Shown here: positions 8,066-17,552 of the stretch, one piece after another | Layout of the letters: each line of letters begins with the position of its first letter | How positions within the stretch are numbered: position 1 is the stretch's first letter | Source: Solibacillus sp. FSL R5-0449 | GTDB taxonomy: Bacteria > Bacillota > Bacilli > Bacillales_A > Planococcaceae | Direction: 5' to 3' | Assembly: GCF_037975215.1 (NCBI RefSeq) | Contig: NZ_CP150239.1 | Coordinates: 2,146,001-2,210,000, forward strand | Length of the DNA: 64,000 nucleotides | Position numbers and translations under genes: made by a program | Notes under the pieces: model-generated | Databases searched by the model: none | What the model was told of the DNA's origin: nothing | Seen by the model: only the letters and a program-made list of their open reading frames with translations

Positions 8066-8572
8066 ATGAAAATTTCACATATGCAGTTATTCATACATAG
8101 TTTAACCAGTCCCAAAAAGCTGGGGGCATACCGGATTCTATCCATCGGTAAAGTGATGCAGTATGCCTTTTTAATGATTACCCTCATTACTGCTTTTTCA
8201 TTCAGCCAATTTATTAATGCCGGAACAGCCGAAATTTTCGGCTATTCGGAGATTGAACAGTATGCACAAAATATACAGTGGATTGTTTATCCGATCGCCA
8301 TTGTTTTTTTATTCGTACTGAATACATCCATCTATTTTATTAAAGTAAGTTTATATGCGCTTGCAGGTCTGTTTTTCATTAAACCGATGAAACGACGCGG
8401 CGAATACAGACAAATATGGCGTACAGCTGTTTTTGCAAGCACGTGGGGAACATTATTGATGATTTTCGGAAATCTGTTTATAATCTCACAAACTGTTATA
8501 ACCCTTATCAGTATTTTTATCACAATGTTCTTTATAATTATTGCCTTAACAAAATATCCCGTACAAAAATAA
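8066..8572 (+). CDS. yqgB: YqgB-like DUF1189 membrane protein
   Basis: A 168-residue membrane protein of the DUF1189 type. The N-terminal amphipathic part (FIHSLTSPKKLGAYR) is the family signature and is followed by hydrophobic segments at about residues 30-50, 72-112, 118-138 and 142-160. Function is unknown. Its place beside yqgC and sodA matches the B. subtilis locus, although here it is divergent from yqgC. ATG at 8066 has AAAGGAGC upstream. It is followed 73 bp later by yqfZ on the same strand. Confidence 0.8.
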   Translation: MKISHMQLFIHSLTSPKKLGAYRILSIGKVMQYAFLMITLITAFSFSQFINAGTAEIFGYSEIEQYAQNIQWIVYPIAIVFLFVLNTSIYFIKVSLYALAGLFFIKPMKRRGEYRQIWRTAVFASTWGTLLMIFGNLFIISQTVITLISIFITMFFIIIALTKYPVQK

Positions 8573-8645
8573 TAAATTCTCCTTCTGAATCATATAGTTT
8601 AACAATCTATTAACGAGTTAAATTGTAGAGAGAAGGAGGATTTTT

Positions 8646-8981
8646 TTGCGCTTTTTAATAGCTTCCATCGTTCTTTTGTTGTTTGCATTTGTCATTAAAG
8701 TTGATTTACAGGAAGGTACGCTCCCATTAGCATCCTTTTATACTGATCCGCAATCATGTCAGGAAGGTGAACAAGGAAACTATGTTGTCGTAAAAATCCA
8801 GCCGGACGATACCATTTACAATCTATTTTCAGCAACTCCCTCACCTATTAAAACCACATTCCCAGAAAGACTTGCACAATTTTACCAACTTAATCCGCAT
8901 TTAAATTTACAGCCGCTTGTACCAGGAGACACTGTTCTCATCCCAATCATCTCGAACGCGAAGGAAAACTGTCTAAATTGA
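8646..8981 (+). CDS. yqfZ: YqfZ-like LysM-domain protein
   Basis: A 111-residue protein with an N-terminal hydrophobic anchor or signal (about residues 1-19) and a LysM-like module: VVVKIQPDDTIYNLF opens it and LNPHLNLQPLVPGDTVLIPI closes it. LysM modules bind peptidoglycan or chitin, so the protein is likely exported and wall-associated. Start is TTG at 8646 with AGAAGGAGG upstream; no ATG fits. It lies directly upstream of ispG, as yqfZ does in B. subtilis. A Cys pair (residues about 38 and 109) could form a disulfide. Confidence 0.78.
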   Translation: MRFLIASIVLLLFAFVIKVDLQEGTLPLASFYTDPQSCQEGEQGNYVVVKIQPDDTIYNLFSATPSPIKTTFPERLAQFYQLNPHLNLQPLVPGDTVLIPIISNAKENCLN

Positions 8982-9053
8982 TTTCATAATGTTTCTTCCT
9001 TGTTCTTCTTTAAATACACTGATAAAATAAGGAACAGTGACGGCTTACATATC

Positions 9054-9077
9054 GTTATATCTTTTAGGAGATATAAC
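9054..9077. promoter_or_regulatory. Perfect 9-bp inverted repeat in the ispG leader
   Basis: GTTATATCT and AGATATAAC flank the hexamer TTTAGG, 33 bp before the ispG start. No T tract follows, so it is not a terminator. It could be an operator or a leader hairpin; the role is unknown. Confidence 0.4.
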
Positions 9078-9109
9078 ACATCAAAAGCCTGAAAAGGAGA
9101 GAATTTTTC

Positions 9110-10225
9110 ATGAGTGAAATCGTTCACCGTACGAAAACACGTCCTGTGCGTGTCGGTAACTTAACAATAGGTGGTAATAACGAAGTCGTAATCCAAAGTA
9201 TGTGTACGACGAAAACACATGATGTAGAAGCAACGGTTGCCGAAATTAAACGTTTAGAAGAGGCAGGTTGTCAAATCGTACGTATTGCAGTACCGGATGA
9301 GCGTGCTGCAAATGCAATACCTGAAATAAAAAGACAAATTAATATCCCGTTAGTAGCGGATATTCACTTTGATTACAAATTAGCATTAAAAGCCATCGAG
9401 GGTGGCATCGATAAAGTACGTATCAACCCGGGTAACATCGGGCGCCGCGAAAAAGTAGAAGCAGTTGTAAATGCGGCAAAAGCAAAAGGTATACCAATCC
9501 GAATCGGTGTTAACGCCGGTTCTTTAGAGCGTCATATTCTTGAAAAGTACGGTTACCCTACTGCAGATGGAATGGTAGAATCTGCATTGCATCACATTAA
9601 AATTCTAGAAGACTTGGATTTCCATGACATTATTGTTTCGATGAAAGCATCAGACGTAAACCTGGCAATCGAAGCCTATGAAAAAGCATCAAAAGCATTC
9701 GATTACCCGCTGCATTTAGGTATTACAGAATCTGGTACATTATTTGCCGGTACTGTTAAATCAGCTGCCGGTTTAGGTGCGATTTTATCTAAAGGGATCG
9801 GTAATACTTTACGTATTTCATTATCTGCAGATCCAGTGGAAGAAATTAAAGTAGCCCGTGAATTATTAAAATCATTCGGCTTGGCATCAAACATGGCGAC
9901 ATTAATTTCTTGCCCGACATGCGGCCGTATCGAAATTGATTTAATTTCAATTGCCAACGAAGTAGAAGAATACATTTCAAAATTGAATGTTCCGTTAAAA
10001 GTAGCTGTTTTAGGCTGTGCGGTTAACGGTCCTGGTGAAGCACGTGAAGCAGATATCGGTATTGCCGGTGCACGTGGTGAAGGGCTTTTATTCATGAAAG
10101 GTAAAACAGTTCGTAAAGTTCCTGAAGAAACAATGGTGGAAGAACTGAAGAAAGAAATCGATAAATTAGCTGCTGAAATGGTAGCAAAGCGTGAAGCAGA
10201 AGCACAAGCAAATGCAACTGTGTAA
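9110..10225 (+). CDS. ispG: 4-hydroxy-3-methylbut-2-enyl-diphosphate synthase (IspG/GcpE)
   Basis: Cytoplasmic [4Fe-4S] enzyme of the MEP isoprenoid pathway that converts 2-C-methyl-D-erythritol 2,4-cyclodiphosphate to HMBPP. The N-terminal TIM-barrel part shows the substrate-loop motifs [11 protein letters not shown] and [13 protein letters not shown]. The C-terminal cluster domain has the ligands CPTCGR and [10 protein letters not shown]. The 371-residue length is usual. ATG at 9110 follows AAAAGGAGAG. It is flanked by yqfZ and yqfW as in B. subtilis. Confidence 0.97.
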   Translation: MSEIVHRTKTRPVRVGNLTIGGNNEVVIQSMCTTKTHDVEATVAEIKRLEEAGCQIVRIAVPDERAANAIPEIKRQINIPLVADIHFDYKLALKAIEGGIDKVRINPGNIGRREKVEAVVNAAKAKGIPIRIGVNAGSLERHILEKYGYPTADGMVESALHHIKILEDLDFHDIIVSMKASDVNLAIEAYEKASKAFDYPLHLGITESGTLFAGTVKSAAGLGAILSKGIGNTLRISLSADPVEEIKVARELLKSFGLASNMATLISCPTCGRIEIDLISIANEVEEYISKLNVPLKVAVLGCAVNGPGEAREADIGIAGARGEGLLFMKGKTVRKVPEETMVEELKKEIDKLAAEMVAKREAEAQANATV

Positions 10226-10243
10226 AGAAAAGAGGTAATGGAA

Positions 10244-10819
10244 ATGACAAACTTAAAACATCGGTTCGGCATCGATATTGACGGGACCGTTACATGTCCT
10301 GCCACATTGATTCCACATATTAATAAACAATACAATATTAATATGACGCTACAAGATGTAACGGAATATGATTTTTTAAGTGGTTTTCCGCACCCTGTAG
10401 ACCGCGCACAGTTTCAGGCCTGGTTTAAAGAAAACGAGCCACGAATGTATGAAGTAAGTGAGCTTGCTGCAGATGCACATCGCATTTTAACTGCCTGGCA
10501 AAACCAGTATGAGCTTTATTATATTTCTGCGCGTGGAGAAAATGTTTTCGATATTACGAAAAACTGGTTTGATCAATTTAAAGTGCCTTACGACCATATC
10601 GAATGTATCGGCAGTCATAACAAAATTGCCATCGCAAAGAAGCATGCAGTGGAAGCTTTTTTCGAAGACAAACATGATAATGCAGTGGAAATTGCCGAAG
10701 AGCTAAAAATCCCTGTTATTTTATTTGATACCCCGTACAATCAAATGCCTGTACCGAATAACGTCATTCGCGTTAATAATTGGGTAGAAGCGAACGATTG
10801 GATTCTTAAAAACTTTTAA
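10244..10819 (+). CDS. yqfW: YqfW-like HAD-family 5'-nucleotidase (putative)
   Basis: A HAD-superfamily protein of about 191 residues. The N-terminal motif GIDIDGTVTCP supplies the two catalytic Asp residues, YYISARG is motif II, and AIAKKHAVEAFFEDKHDNA is the motif III/IV region with a Lys and acidic residues. The family resembles 5'(3')-deoxyribonucleotidases. The ATG at 10244 is preferred because AGAGG lies eight bases upstream; the in-frame ATG at 10238 is too close. It follows ispG by 18 bp and is probably co-transcribed. Confidence 0.8.
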   Translation: MTNLKHRFGIDIDGTVTCPATLIPHINKQYNINMTLQDVTEYDFLSGFPHPVDRAQFQAWFKENEPRMYEVSELAADAHRILTAWQNQYELYYISARGENVFDITKNWFDQFKVPYDHIECIGSHNKIAIAKKHAVEAFFEDKHDNAVEIAEELKIPVILFDTPYNQMPVPNNVIRVNNWVEANDWILKNF

Positions 10820-10846
10820 TTGAACAAAACAAATTTTCATGTAACT

Positions 10847-10886
10847 AAAAAGGTCAACTCAGATTTCTTGCTGAGTTGACCTTTTT
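10847..10886. terminator. Bidirectional terminator between yqfW and the murein-peptide operon
   Basis: Perfect 16-bp arms (AAAAAGGTCAACTCAG and its complement), 8-nt loop, and T/A tracts on both sides. It serves convergent genes ending at 10819 and 10898. Confidence 0.95.
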
Positions 10887-10897
10887 TAGTTATTAAA

Positions 10898-11710
10898 TTA
10901 AAAAATACTGCCGTACTCCGTAATCGTTGTCGCCAAATCTTCACGGTAATGGTCATGCTGCAAGTTCAGACTGTTTACATTGACCTCATTTCCACCCAGC
11001 GAGGAATGGATATACTCATCATTCCCAATATACATCGCTACATGGCCAGGGAAAAAAATCAGATCTCCCGGCTTTAAGTTGTCGCCTTCTATTTTCCTTA
11101 ACGGGAAACCTTCCTCTATTTTCGCATCACGGTAAATAAAAGCACCATTCAGCATATATGCCATTGATACAAGACCTGAACAGTCAATGCCTAAAGGCGT
11201 TTTCCCGCCCCATCGGTATGGTGTTCCTAAATAACGAAAAGCAGTTTCCACTACTTGCTTGCGGAATGCTTCTTCATTTGTCGTATACACTTTTACACGA
11301 TCCTGAATCCAGGCCGACCGAACATACCCTTCTTCACCTGTTACAAGCTGTACTTTTGCCCAAGTTGGATCAAGCCCGGCCTCCAGAACAACTTTGATAA
11401 AAGCGCCACGTGTCAATGTCAGGATATTTTCACTTTGTATTTTTGGTGCTTTAAGGACATCCGCAAAGCTTTGAATAACGACATCATTTGCTTCATATAC
11501 CCAGTTTACAGTCGGTTCACTTCCAACTTGCAAATTGGATTTTAATGTATAGCCTTCGTAACGGTAAAAGGTTAGGATTTTGACCCAATTTTCATCAATT
11601 TCTTCTATAACTTCGACCGGCATTCCGTACAACGCCTCATCGATTAACTCAGAATGTCGGTCTGGTGCTGCATGTAAATTCGCAATTTTTGTTTTCACAA
11701 CGGCATTCAA
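10898..11710 (-). CDS. ykfC: YkfC-like gamma-D-glutamyl-L-diamino acid endopeptidase (NlpC/P60)
   Basis: Cysteine peptidase expected to cut the gamma-D-Glu-diamino acid bond of murein peptides. Residues 1-60 and about 70-140 form two SH3b-like domains; the NlpC/P60 domain follows with Cys177 in GIDCSGLVS, His223 in PGHVAMYIG and His235 in EYIHSS. No signal peptide is visible, so it acts in the cytoplasm on imported peptides, as proposed for B. subtilis YkfC. The start is TTG (11708-11710) behind a strong GGAGGAGGG, overlapping the upstream stop codon by four bases (TTGA). It is the last gene of the operon and ends before the strong terminator at 10847. Confidence 0.92.
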   Translation of the reverse strand: MNAVVKTKIANLHAAPDRHSELIDEALYGMPVEVIEEIDENWVKILTFYRYEGYTLKSNLQVGSEPTVNWVYEANDVVIQSFADVLKAPKIQSENILTLTRGAFIKVVLEAGLDPTWAKVQLVTGEEGYVRSAWIQDRVKVYTTNEEAFRKQVVETAFRYLGTPYRWGGKTPLGIDCSGLVSMAYMLNGAFIYRDAKIEEGFPLRKIEGDNLKPGDLIFFPGHVAMYIGNDEYIHSSLGGNEVNVNSLNLQHDHYREDLATTITEYGSIF

Positions 11711-12492
11711 TCGATTCCCTCCTCCTGTTTTGTAAAATGATCATAGACGATTTTAGAAATCGTGCCGATCGTTTGTCTCGCTTTGTCGTTATCGGTCACT
11801 TCTGTAATGAAAACCCCGATAAAATAATCTCGATTTCTTGTAAAAACAATGCCAGCATCATGGTCGACCGTATCGAGACCACCTGTTTTATGCGCCATTT
11901 TAACGTCATCTACAATATAGCGTTTGAGCGACTCGTGACTGCGCTGCCTGCTTAAAATATCGAGTGCAACTGCATTCCACTCTTTTGTAAGGAGTGTACC
12001 TCTATATATTTGCCCGAAAAGGTGCTGCATATCCTGTGCTGTCGTTTCATTATCAAGGCCCAGCTTTTGACGTTCAAAATCCATCATCTTTCGCTGGACC
12101 CGAGTATTATGTAAACCGATTTCTTTAAAATAATCATTAAATGCATCCATGCCTAAAAGATCAATACATACGTTTGTGGCTGTATTGTCACTCGTAATGA
12201 TCATCCAAAGTAACAGCTCGTGCAGTGTAGCTTGCGTTTGTCTCTGCTCGGTTAGAACACTGAAATCTACCATGTTATCCGGTGTGATTTCGTAATTGCG
12301 ATTCAAATTGCCGTTCGTTTTTTGCAGATGAGCCAAAATAGCGATCAGTATCGGCACTTTAATAATACTGGCACTGCTGAAAATTTCCTCGTTCCGATTT
12401 TCCAATACAATCTCATTAGTATTGTAATCTTCTACAATGCCATGCACTTTATATGGACACTGTGCAATAATACGTTCAAGTTGTTTATGCAT
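11707..12492 (-). CDS. Cytoplasmic class A beta-lactamase-fold serine hydrolase, putative murein peptidase
   Basis: A 261-residue SxxK serine hydrolase. Motifs: S42-I-I-K45, SDN at 101-103 and HKTG at 201-204, in the order and spacing of class A beta-lactamases. The usual ExxLN omega-loop motif is not apparent (MMDFERQKLGLDN instead). There is no signal peptide, unlike secreted beta-lactamases. It lies inside the murein-peptide operon, overlapping ykfC by four bases and 4 bp after ykfA. These facts suggest an intracellular peptidase or amidase on murein peptides; antibiotic resistance is unlikely. The exact reaction is unknown. Confidence 0.85.
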   Translation of the reverse strand: MHKQLERIIAQCPYKVHGIVEDYNTNEIVLENRNEEIFSSASIIKVPILIAILAHLQKTNGNLNRNYEITPDNMVDFSVLTEQRQTQATLHELLLWMIITSDNTATNVCIDLLGMDAFNDYFKEIGLHNTRVQRKMMDFERQKLGLDNETTAQDMQHLFGQIYRGTLLTKEWNAVALDILSRQRSHESLKRYIVDDVKMAHKTGGLDTVDHDAGIVFTRNRDYFIGVFITEVTDNDKARQTIGTISKIVYDHFTKQEEGID

Positions 12493-12496
12493 CAGC

Positions 12497-13435
12497 TTAA
12501 CCTACAACCCGAATAGATTTATTTGTCGCATCGATTGTTACGGTTTTACCGAGCGGCAATGACATCGTCGGCAGTACATGACCACATGTTACATCTTTTA
12601 TGATTGGAATATTCAACGGCACTAAAATCTCTTCAAATACTGTATCCAAACTTAAATTATTTTCTGTATTTTTTAAATCCATTGGTCCGCAATCCGTCCA
12701 AGCACCGAGCAAAATTCCCGAAGGTTGCTGCAGTTTCCCCGACAATGACAGCTGTGTCAGCATTCGGTCGATTCGTTGCACATTTTCATCGATGTCTTCC
12801 AAAAAGAGAATTTTACCTTTTAAATCAATCTCATACGGTGTGCCTAAAGATGCTGCAACAAGGGTTAAGTTGCCTCCAGCTAATTCACCTGTAGCCGTCC
12901 CGGGAACAACCATGTTCATATCCTGGCCTTTTGCATTTTCCAGGAAATAATCATTCCACCCGGTATTTGTCACACTGCTGATGAAATACTCCCATGTATA
13001 GTCATCCATTTCTGGACGGATAAATTCAGTCGACGGCATCGGAGTATGGTACGTTACAAAGCCGCATTGCTGATTGAATACAATGTGCAGTGCCGTCACA
13101 TCACTATAGCCGGCAAATACTTTCGGGTTTTCTTTAATCATCTCCAGATCAAGCATCGGTAAAATCCGTGTCGCGCCATAGCCTCCGCGAATACAAAAAA
13201 TACCGTCGATTTCTGGATTTCGGAACATATCATTCAATTCTTTGGCACGCAGCTCATCACTGCCCCCAAAATATCCGTGACGAGCTCTGCACGTTTCTCC
13301 TACAACTACATGAAAACCAAGCTGTTCCACTGCCTGGATTGCCCGTTCGATACGGTGTTCCGGTGTTGCTCCCGATGCGCTGATCAATGCGACAGTATCG
13401 CCTTTTTTCAAAGATTTTGGGATTATCATTGCCAT
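12497..13435 (-). CDS. ykfA: LD-carboxypeptidase, S66 family (YkfA-like)
   Basis: Cytoplasmic serine peptidase that removes the terminal D-Ala from murein tetrapeptides or related LD bonds. The catalytic Ser111 lies in AGYSDVTALH, preceded by the family motif FCIRGGYGATRILP. The later Glu/His partners lie in GKILFLEDIDE and GHVLPTMSLPLG. The 312-residue length is typical; the S66 family also includes MccF-type microcin self-immunity proteins, but the operon context favours murein recycling. ATG at 13435 has GGAGTG upstream and is 3 bp from the ABC ATPase stop. Confidence 0.92.
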   Translation of the reverse strand: MAMIIPKSLKKGDTVALISASGATPEHRIERAIQAVEQLGFHVVVGETCRARHGYFGGSDELRAKELNDMFRNPEIDGIFCIRGGYGATRILPMLDLEMIKENPKVFAGYSDVTALHIVFNQQCGFVTYHTPMPSTEFIRPEMDDYTWEYFISSVTNTGWNDYFLENAKGQDMNMVVPGTATGELAGGNLTLVAASLGTPYEIDLKGKILFLEDIDENVQRIDRMLTQLSLSGKLQQPSGILLGAWTDCGPMDLKNTENNLSLDTVFEEILVPLNIPIIKDVTCGHVLPTMSLPLGKTVTIDATNKSIRVVG

Positions 13436-13438
13436 CGT

Positions 13439-14395
13439 CTACACTCCACTTCCGGCAAGCACCGCCCGATATTGTGCCTGCTCTTCTTGATTGGCCAATA
13501 CGAAATGTCCTTCTTCAATTTCAACAAATTCAGGTGGATCCATTTCATACTGATGGACAGTCGGATCATACACTTGCAGCTTTTTTCTGCGTTCTTTTAA
13601 CGGATTCGGTTCCGGAACAGCAGCCAGTAATGCTTTCGTGTAAGGATGCAACGGATTGTTGAACAGCTTTTCCGTTTCACCCAGTTCAACGATTTTCCCC
13701 TTGTATATCACCGCCGTACGATCTGTTATGAAGCGCACAATCGACAGGTCATGGGCAATAAATAAATACGTTAACTCACGATGCTCCTGTAAGCTGGACA
13801 ATAAGTTCAATACTTGGGCACGGATGGAAACGTCCAGCGCAGATATCGGTTCATCCGCTACAATAAACTCCGGTTCCATCACTAGTGCTCTGGCAATACC
13901 GATCCGTTGACGCTGCCCGCCCGAAAACTCATGCGGGAAACGTGAAGCAAATTCCGGCAGCAGTCCGACTTCCAGTAAAGCTTTTTTTACTTTATCGATT
14001 CGCTCCTGCTCATTGCCGTACCTTTTATTATTGATCAGACCTTCTGAAACAATATAGTCAACCTTTGCCCGTTCATTTAAAGAAGCACCCGGGTCCTGGA
14101 AAATCATTTGGATCTTTTGTGTAATTTCACGGTCCCATGCACTGGAAATACGGCCATTGATCGGTTTTCCATGGAATAGGATTTCTCCGTTTGTTATCGG
14201 ATTAATGCGCATAATCGCACGGCCGATTGTCGTTTTTCCTGACCCCGACTCCCCTACAAGTCCGAATGTTTCCCCTTTATATATATCGAAGCTCACGTTG
14301 TCTACCGCTTTGAACTGTTTTTTGCCTTGTCCAAAAACAATATCAATATTTTTTACTTCAATCAGTTTTTCTTTATTTAGATTAGTCATTTGCAT
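13439..14395 (-). CDS. Oligopeptide/dipeptide ABC transporter ATPase (OppF/YkfD type)
   Basis: One of two ATPases powering the peptide importer. Walker [10 protein letters not shown] (about residue 51), Q-loop, ABC signature [15 protein letters not shown] and Walker B FIVADEP are present, then the Opp-type C-terminal extension with the motif [16 protein letters not shown]. Length 318 residues. It overlaps the upstream ATPase gene by 14 bp and is followed after 3 bp by ykfA. In B. subtilis the equivalent subunit is ykfD, in the same pathway. Confidence 0.93.
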   Translation of the reverse strand: MQMTNLNKEKLIEVKNIDIVFGQGKKQFKAVDNVSFDIYKGETFGLVGESGSGKTTIGRAIMRINPITNGEILFHGKPINGRISSAWDREITQKIQMIFQDPGASLNERAKVDYIVSEGLINNKRYGNEQERIDKVKKALLEVGLLPEFASRFPHEFSGGQRQRIGIARALVMEPEFIVADEPISALDVSIRAQVLNLLSSLQEHRELTYLFIAHDLSIVRFITDRTAVIYKGKIVELGETEKLFNNPLHPYTKALLAAVPEPNPLKERRKKLQVYDPTVHQYEMDPPEFVEIEEGHFVLANQEEQAQYRAVLAGSGV

Positions 14396-15428
14396 ATTGT
14401 CTCCCTTCTGCGAAAAAGGCTTGCAACACTTCAGGAGGCTCTACTTTCGGTGCCTTCGGATCAAGCAGCCATGTGCGGGCATAGTGGGTATCGGTCACTT
14501 TGAAAAAAGGTGGACGTTCAACAAAGTCGATTTTGAGTGCATATTGATTCCGAGGTGCAAACGCATCCCCCTTAATCTCTTTAAATAAATTCGGTGGTGT
14601 GCCTTTGATTGAATACAGTTCTTCGCCTTTATTGCCCAATTGTGGAAGTGACGAAATCAAAGCCCATGTGTACGGATGTTTCGCATCGAAAAATACTTCC
14701 TCTGTTTGTCCAACTTCGATAATATCCCCTGCATACATAACTGCAATCCGGTCCGCGACTTTCGCAACAACCCCTAAATCATGCGTAATGTAAATCGTCG
14801 TCAGCAAATACTTCTCCTGCAAATTTGTTAACAGCTGCAGGATTTGTGCCTGGATCGTTACATCCAAGGCTGTTGTCGGTTCATCACAAATCAGGATTTG
14901 CGGATTGCAGGCAACAGCAATCGCAATTACGATCCGCTGACGCATCCCACCGGAAAATTCATGCGGGTATTGCTTATAGCGGCGCGCCACATCATGGATC
15001 CCAACATCACGCAGCAGCTGCAATGTTTTTTCATATGCTTCTTTCCCTTTTAATCCTTGGTGCAGTACGACACTTTCTTCGATCTGTTTGCCGATTGTTT
15101 TCAGCGGATTCAGTGATGTCATCGGGTCTTGTGTCACCATGGCAATTTTTTTGCCGCGGACCTTCAGCCAGTCTGCCTCTGTTTTAAATTTCGATAAATC
15201 ATGGCCGTCAAAGTGAATTTGTCCATTTGCAATATAGCCGTTTTTATCAAGGAGACCCATGATTGATTTTACTAATACGGATTTTCCTGAACCTGATTCC
15301 CCTACAATTGCAAGGCTTTCTCCTTTATATAAATCGAGCGAAATATCACGGATAGCCGTCAAGGTTTGTCCACGCAGTTTAAATTTTATGACTAGATTTT
15401 CGATGGATAATATTTTTTCCTGTTCCAT
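14382..15428 (-). CDS. Oligopeptide/dipeptide ABC transporter ATPase (OppD/DppD type)
   Basis: The second importer ATPase, 348 residues. Walker [10 protein letters not shown], signature [16 protein letters not shown] and Walker [13 protein letters not shown] are intact, followed by the H-loop [11 protein letters not shown] and the Opp/Dpp C-terminal segment [17 protein letters not shown] at 15428 has GGAGG upstream. It lies 15 bp after the DppC-like permease gene. The substrate range (murein peptides or general oligopeptides) is inferred from neighbours. Confidence 0.93.
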   Translation of the reverse strand: MEQEKILSIENLVIKFKLRGQTLTAIRDISLDLYKGESLAIVGESGSGKSVLVKSIMGLLDKNGYIANGQIHFDGHDLSKFKTEADWLKVRGKKIAMVTQDPMTSLNPLKTIGKQIEESVVLHQGLKGKEAYEKTLQLLRDVGIHDVARRYKQYPHEFSGGMRQRIVIAIAVACNPQILICDEPTTALDVTIQAQILQLLTNLQEKYLLTTIYITHDLGVVAKVADRIAVMYAGDIIEVGQTEEVFFDAKHPYTWALISSLPQLGNKGEELYSIKGTPPNLFKEIKGDAFAPRNQYALKIDFVERPPFFKVTDTHYARTWLLDPKAPKVEPPEVLQAFFAEGRQYAND

Positions 15429-15443
15429 ATAACGCCCTCCTCT

Positions 15444-16430
15444 TTAAACGTGATTTTTCGGATCTGCCGCATCAGCAAATGCATTCCCGATAATATAAAA
15501 GGCGATCGTAATGACACTTAGCACGATACTTGGGAAAATAAGCTGATAACGTAAATCCGGTGACATCATCAGTACGCGTCCTTCATTGATCAAGTTACCT
15601 AATGATGGCTCACTTACCGGCAATCCGAGTCCGATATATGTTAAAAATACTTCTGCACCAATTGCAGCCGGGACCGCTAAACTCATTCGTAGCATTATGA
15701 CTGAAATTAAATATGGGAGCAGGTTTTTCAAGATGATTTTATAGCCGGGTGTTCCTAAAGTTTTGGATGCCAGATTATACTCACGGTCACGCAGTATGAC
15801 AATCTGATTTCTCAGGAAGCGCGCCATTTCAACCCATCCCGTTATACACATGGCGATAATGATCGTCGATATGCCTGGTCGCAAAATATACGCCATTAAA
15901 ATGAGTACAATCGTTGTCGGAATATTATCCACGATATTGTACAGCTGAGTAATCGGTGCCTCGAGTTTCCGCGAGTAACCCCATAATGCCCCCACTGTAA
16001 AACCGATCAGAACTTCAATAATCGCTACAGCAAAACCGATAAATAAAGAAGTTCTTGTTCCTTCCCAAATTCGGGACCATAAATCCTGACCGATGGAGTT
16101 TGTTCCAAAGATATATTCATCATTAGGAGCAACATTCCGGTCCTGCATTCCAGTGTCCGGATTCAAATAAATTTGAGTGGGTGATTTTTGATCTGGCAAA
16201 TAAGGTTGGACAAATGTAAATGCAATCAAGACAATGACAAAGACAAGTAAAAATACAGCAATTTTATTTTTCCTGAAGGAGCGGAAGGTCGAACGCCAAT
16301 AAGAGTAATTAGAATAAGCTGTTTCTTCCGCTTTTGCATCATCGACAGCGGCAAAGTCAAACATGTGATCATGCAGCTGCTCTGTTGATTTTTCCGAAAT
16401 ATTCTGAATCTCTTTCGTAAAAATTCCCAT
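15444..16430 (-). CDS. Oligopeptide ABC transporter permease (OppC/DppC type)
   Basis: A 328-residue inner-membrane permease. An N-terminal cytoplasmic extension of about 55 residues precedes the first membrane helix (KIAVFLLVFVIVLIAFTFV); the conserved periplasm-side signature FGTNSIGQDLWSRIWEGTRT follows, then five more hydrophobic segments. The EAA-like loop for ATPase contact lies at SKTLGTPGYKIILKNLLP. The start ATG overlaps the stop of the preceding permease gene by one base (TAATG), implying translational coupling. Confidence 0.92.
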   Translation of the reverse strand: MGIFTKEIQNISEKSTEQLHDHMFDFAAVDDAKAEETAYSNYSYWRSTFRSFRKNKIAVFLLVFVIVLIAFTFVQPYLPDQKSPTQIYLNPDTGMQDRNVAPNDEYIFGTNSIGQDLWSRIWEGTRTSLFIGFAVAIIEVLIGFTVGALWGYSRKLEAPITQLYNIVDNIPTTIVLILMAYILRPGISTIIIAMCITGWVEMARFLRNQIVILRDREYNLASKTLGTPGYKIILKNLLPYLISVIMLRMSLAVPAAIGAEVFLTYIGLGLPVSEPSLGNLINEGRVLMMSPDLRYQLIFPSIVLSVITIAFYIIGNAFADAADPKNHV

Positions 16431-17374
16431 TAGCGTACACTGTCCCCTTTCCCTAGTTTAATTCGAGGGTCAACAATTGCCATCAGTAAGTCCCCTAAAA
16501 TTAAACCAATGATCCCTAGTGAAGAAAATACAAGCACTAAACCTTGTACGACATTGTTATCCTGGCGCTGGATTGCATCTACGAGCAATCCACCCATACC
16601 TGGAATTGAAAATAATGATTCAATATAAATCGAACCGGTAATCGTAAATAAAATCGTTGCAGGTAAATATTGCGCCATCGGGATGAACGCATTTCTCATC
16701 ACATGGCGGAACATAATCGTACGTTCTGTCACACCTTTTGCACGAGCCAGCTTAATATAATCCTTGTTCAGCTCATCCACCATATAGCGTCGCATCCACA
16801 TTGCATAAGAAGCAATCGGACCAAGCGCCAAACAAATTAACGGTAAAATAAAACTACGCGGATTGTATTCATCAAACAGCATCGGCAAGTTGAACAACTC
16901 CGAAATATACATTTGAATCATAAGGAAATATACCATTGCCGGTACTGCTACTACTATAACGATATAGCCTGTGCCCAGCCTGTCGAGCCAGCGCCCTTTA
17001 AACTGAGCCATCAAAATGCCCAGCGGTACACCAACTAATAAGGATAGTGCGACAGCTCCTAATCCGAACAATATAGAATACATCATTTTATCCTGAATAA
17101 TGTCAAGTACTGGTACATCTGTACGGTATGTAATCGATTTTCCTAGATCGCCTTGAATAAGGTCGATGTAGAAGTTTTTAAGTTGGACTAATAACGGATC
17201 CCGTAAGCCCAGATTCGTTAAATAAATTTCCTGCTGTTCCGGCGACATTTTTTCTGCTGCTGCGCCTAAATAGCCTTCATCAGGCATTAATCGTAACAGG
17301 GAGAAAACTATTGTCACGATGATAAATAACGTCAATATCGATTGCGCGAATCGTTTCGCAATATACTTTAACAA
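16430..17374 (-). CDS. Oligopeptide ABC transporter permease (OppB/DppB type)
   Basis: About 314 residues with six hydrophobic segments, beginning with the OppB-type helix YIAKRFAQSILTLFIIV, a periplasmic loop and the binding-protein-dependent transport domain (EAA loop near LARAKGVTERTIMFRHVMRN). The open frame runs to 17440, but the TTG at 17374 is preceded by GAGGAGGG and places the membrane helix right after the N-terminus; I therefore use it. It is separated from the substrate-binding gene by 178 bp holding a hairpin at 17495-17522. Confidence 0.9.
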   Translation of the reverse strand: MLKYIAKRFAQSILTLFIIVTIVFSLLRLMPDEGYLGAAAEKMSPEQQEIYLTNLGLRDPLLVQLKNFYIDLIQGDLGKSITYRTDVPVLDIIQDKMMYSILFGLGAVALSLLVGVPLGILMAQFKGRWLDRLGTGYIVIVVAVPAMVYFLMIQMYISELFNLPMLFDEYNPRSFILPLICLALGPIASYAMWMRRYMVDELNKDYIKLARAKGVTERTIMFRHVMRNAFIPMAQYLPATILFTITGSIYIESLFSIPGMGGLLVDAIQRQDNNVVQGLVLVFSSLGIIGLILGDLLMAIVDPRIKLGKGDSVR

Positions 17375-17494
17375 ACACGTTCCCTCCTCAGTAGTTCCTC
17401 GGTGTAATGACGTCCGGTAATTGTTGATCTCAAGCGCCAATTACTCCTTATTAAATCCGTAACATCGGTCGAATAAAGTTTATAAAAGCAGAAA

Positions 17495-17522
17495 GGAGAT
17501 GCAGAAACATCCTGTCATCTCC
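17495..17522 (-). terminator. Hairpin between the binding-protein and permease genes (possible attenuator)
   Basis: GGAGATG and CATCTCC form a 7-bp stem with a 14-nt loop, followed on the minus strand by CTTTCTGCTTTT. The imperfect T tract suggests partial termination or mRNA stabilisation, which would make more binding protein than permease. Confidence 0.55.
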
Positions 17523-17552
17523 TAATCTACCTCCATTTAAAATGCCTTCGTA

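Noticed and set aside
11707-12492. Beta-lactam resistance gene
   Set aside because: SxxK, SDN and KTG are present, but there is no signal peptide, no ExxLN motif, and the gene is embedded in a peptide-catabolism operon.
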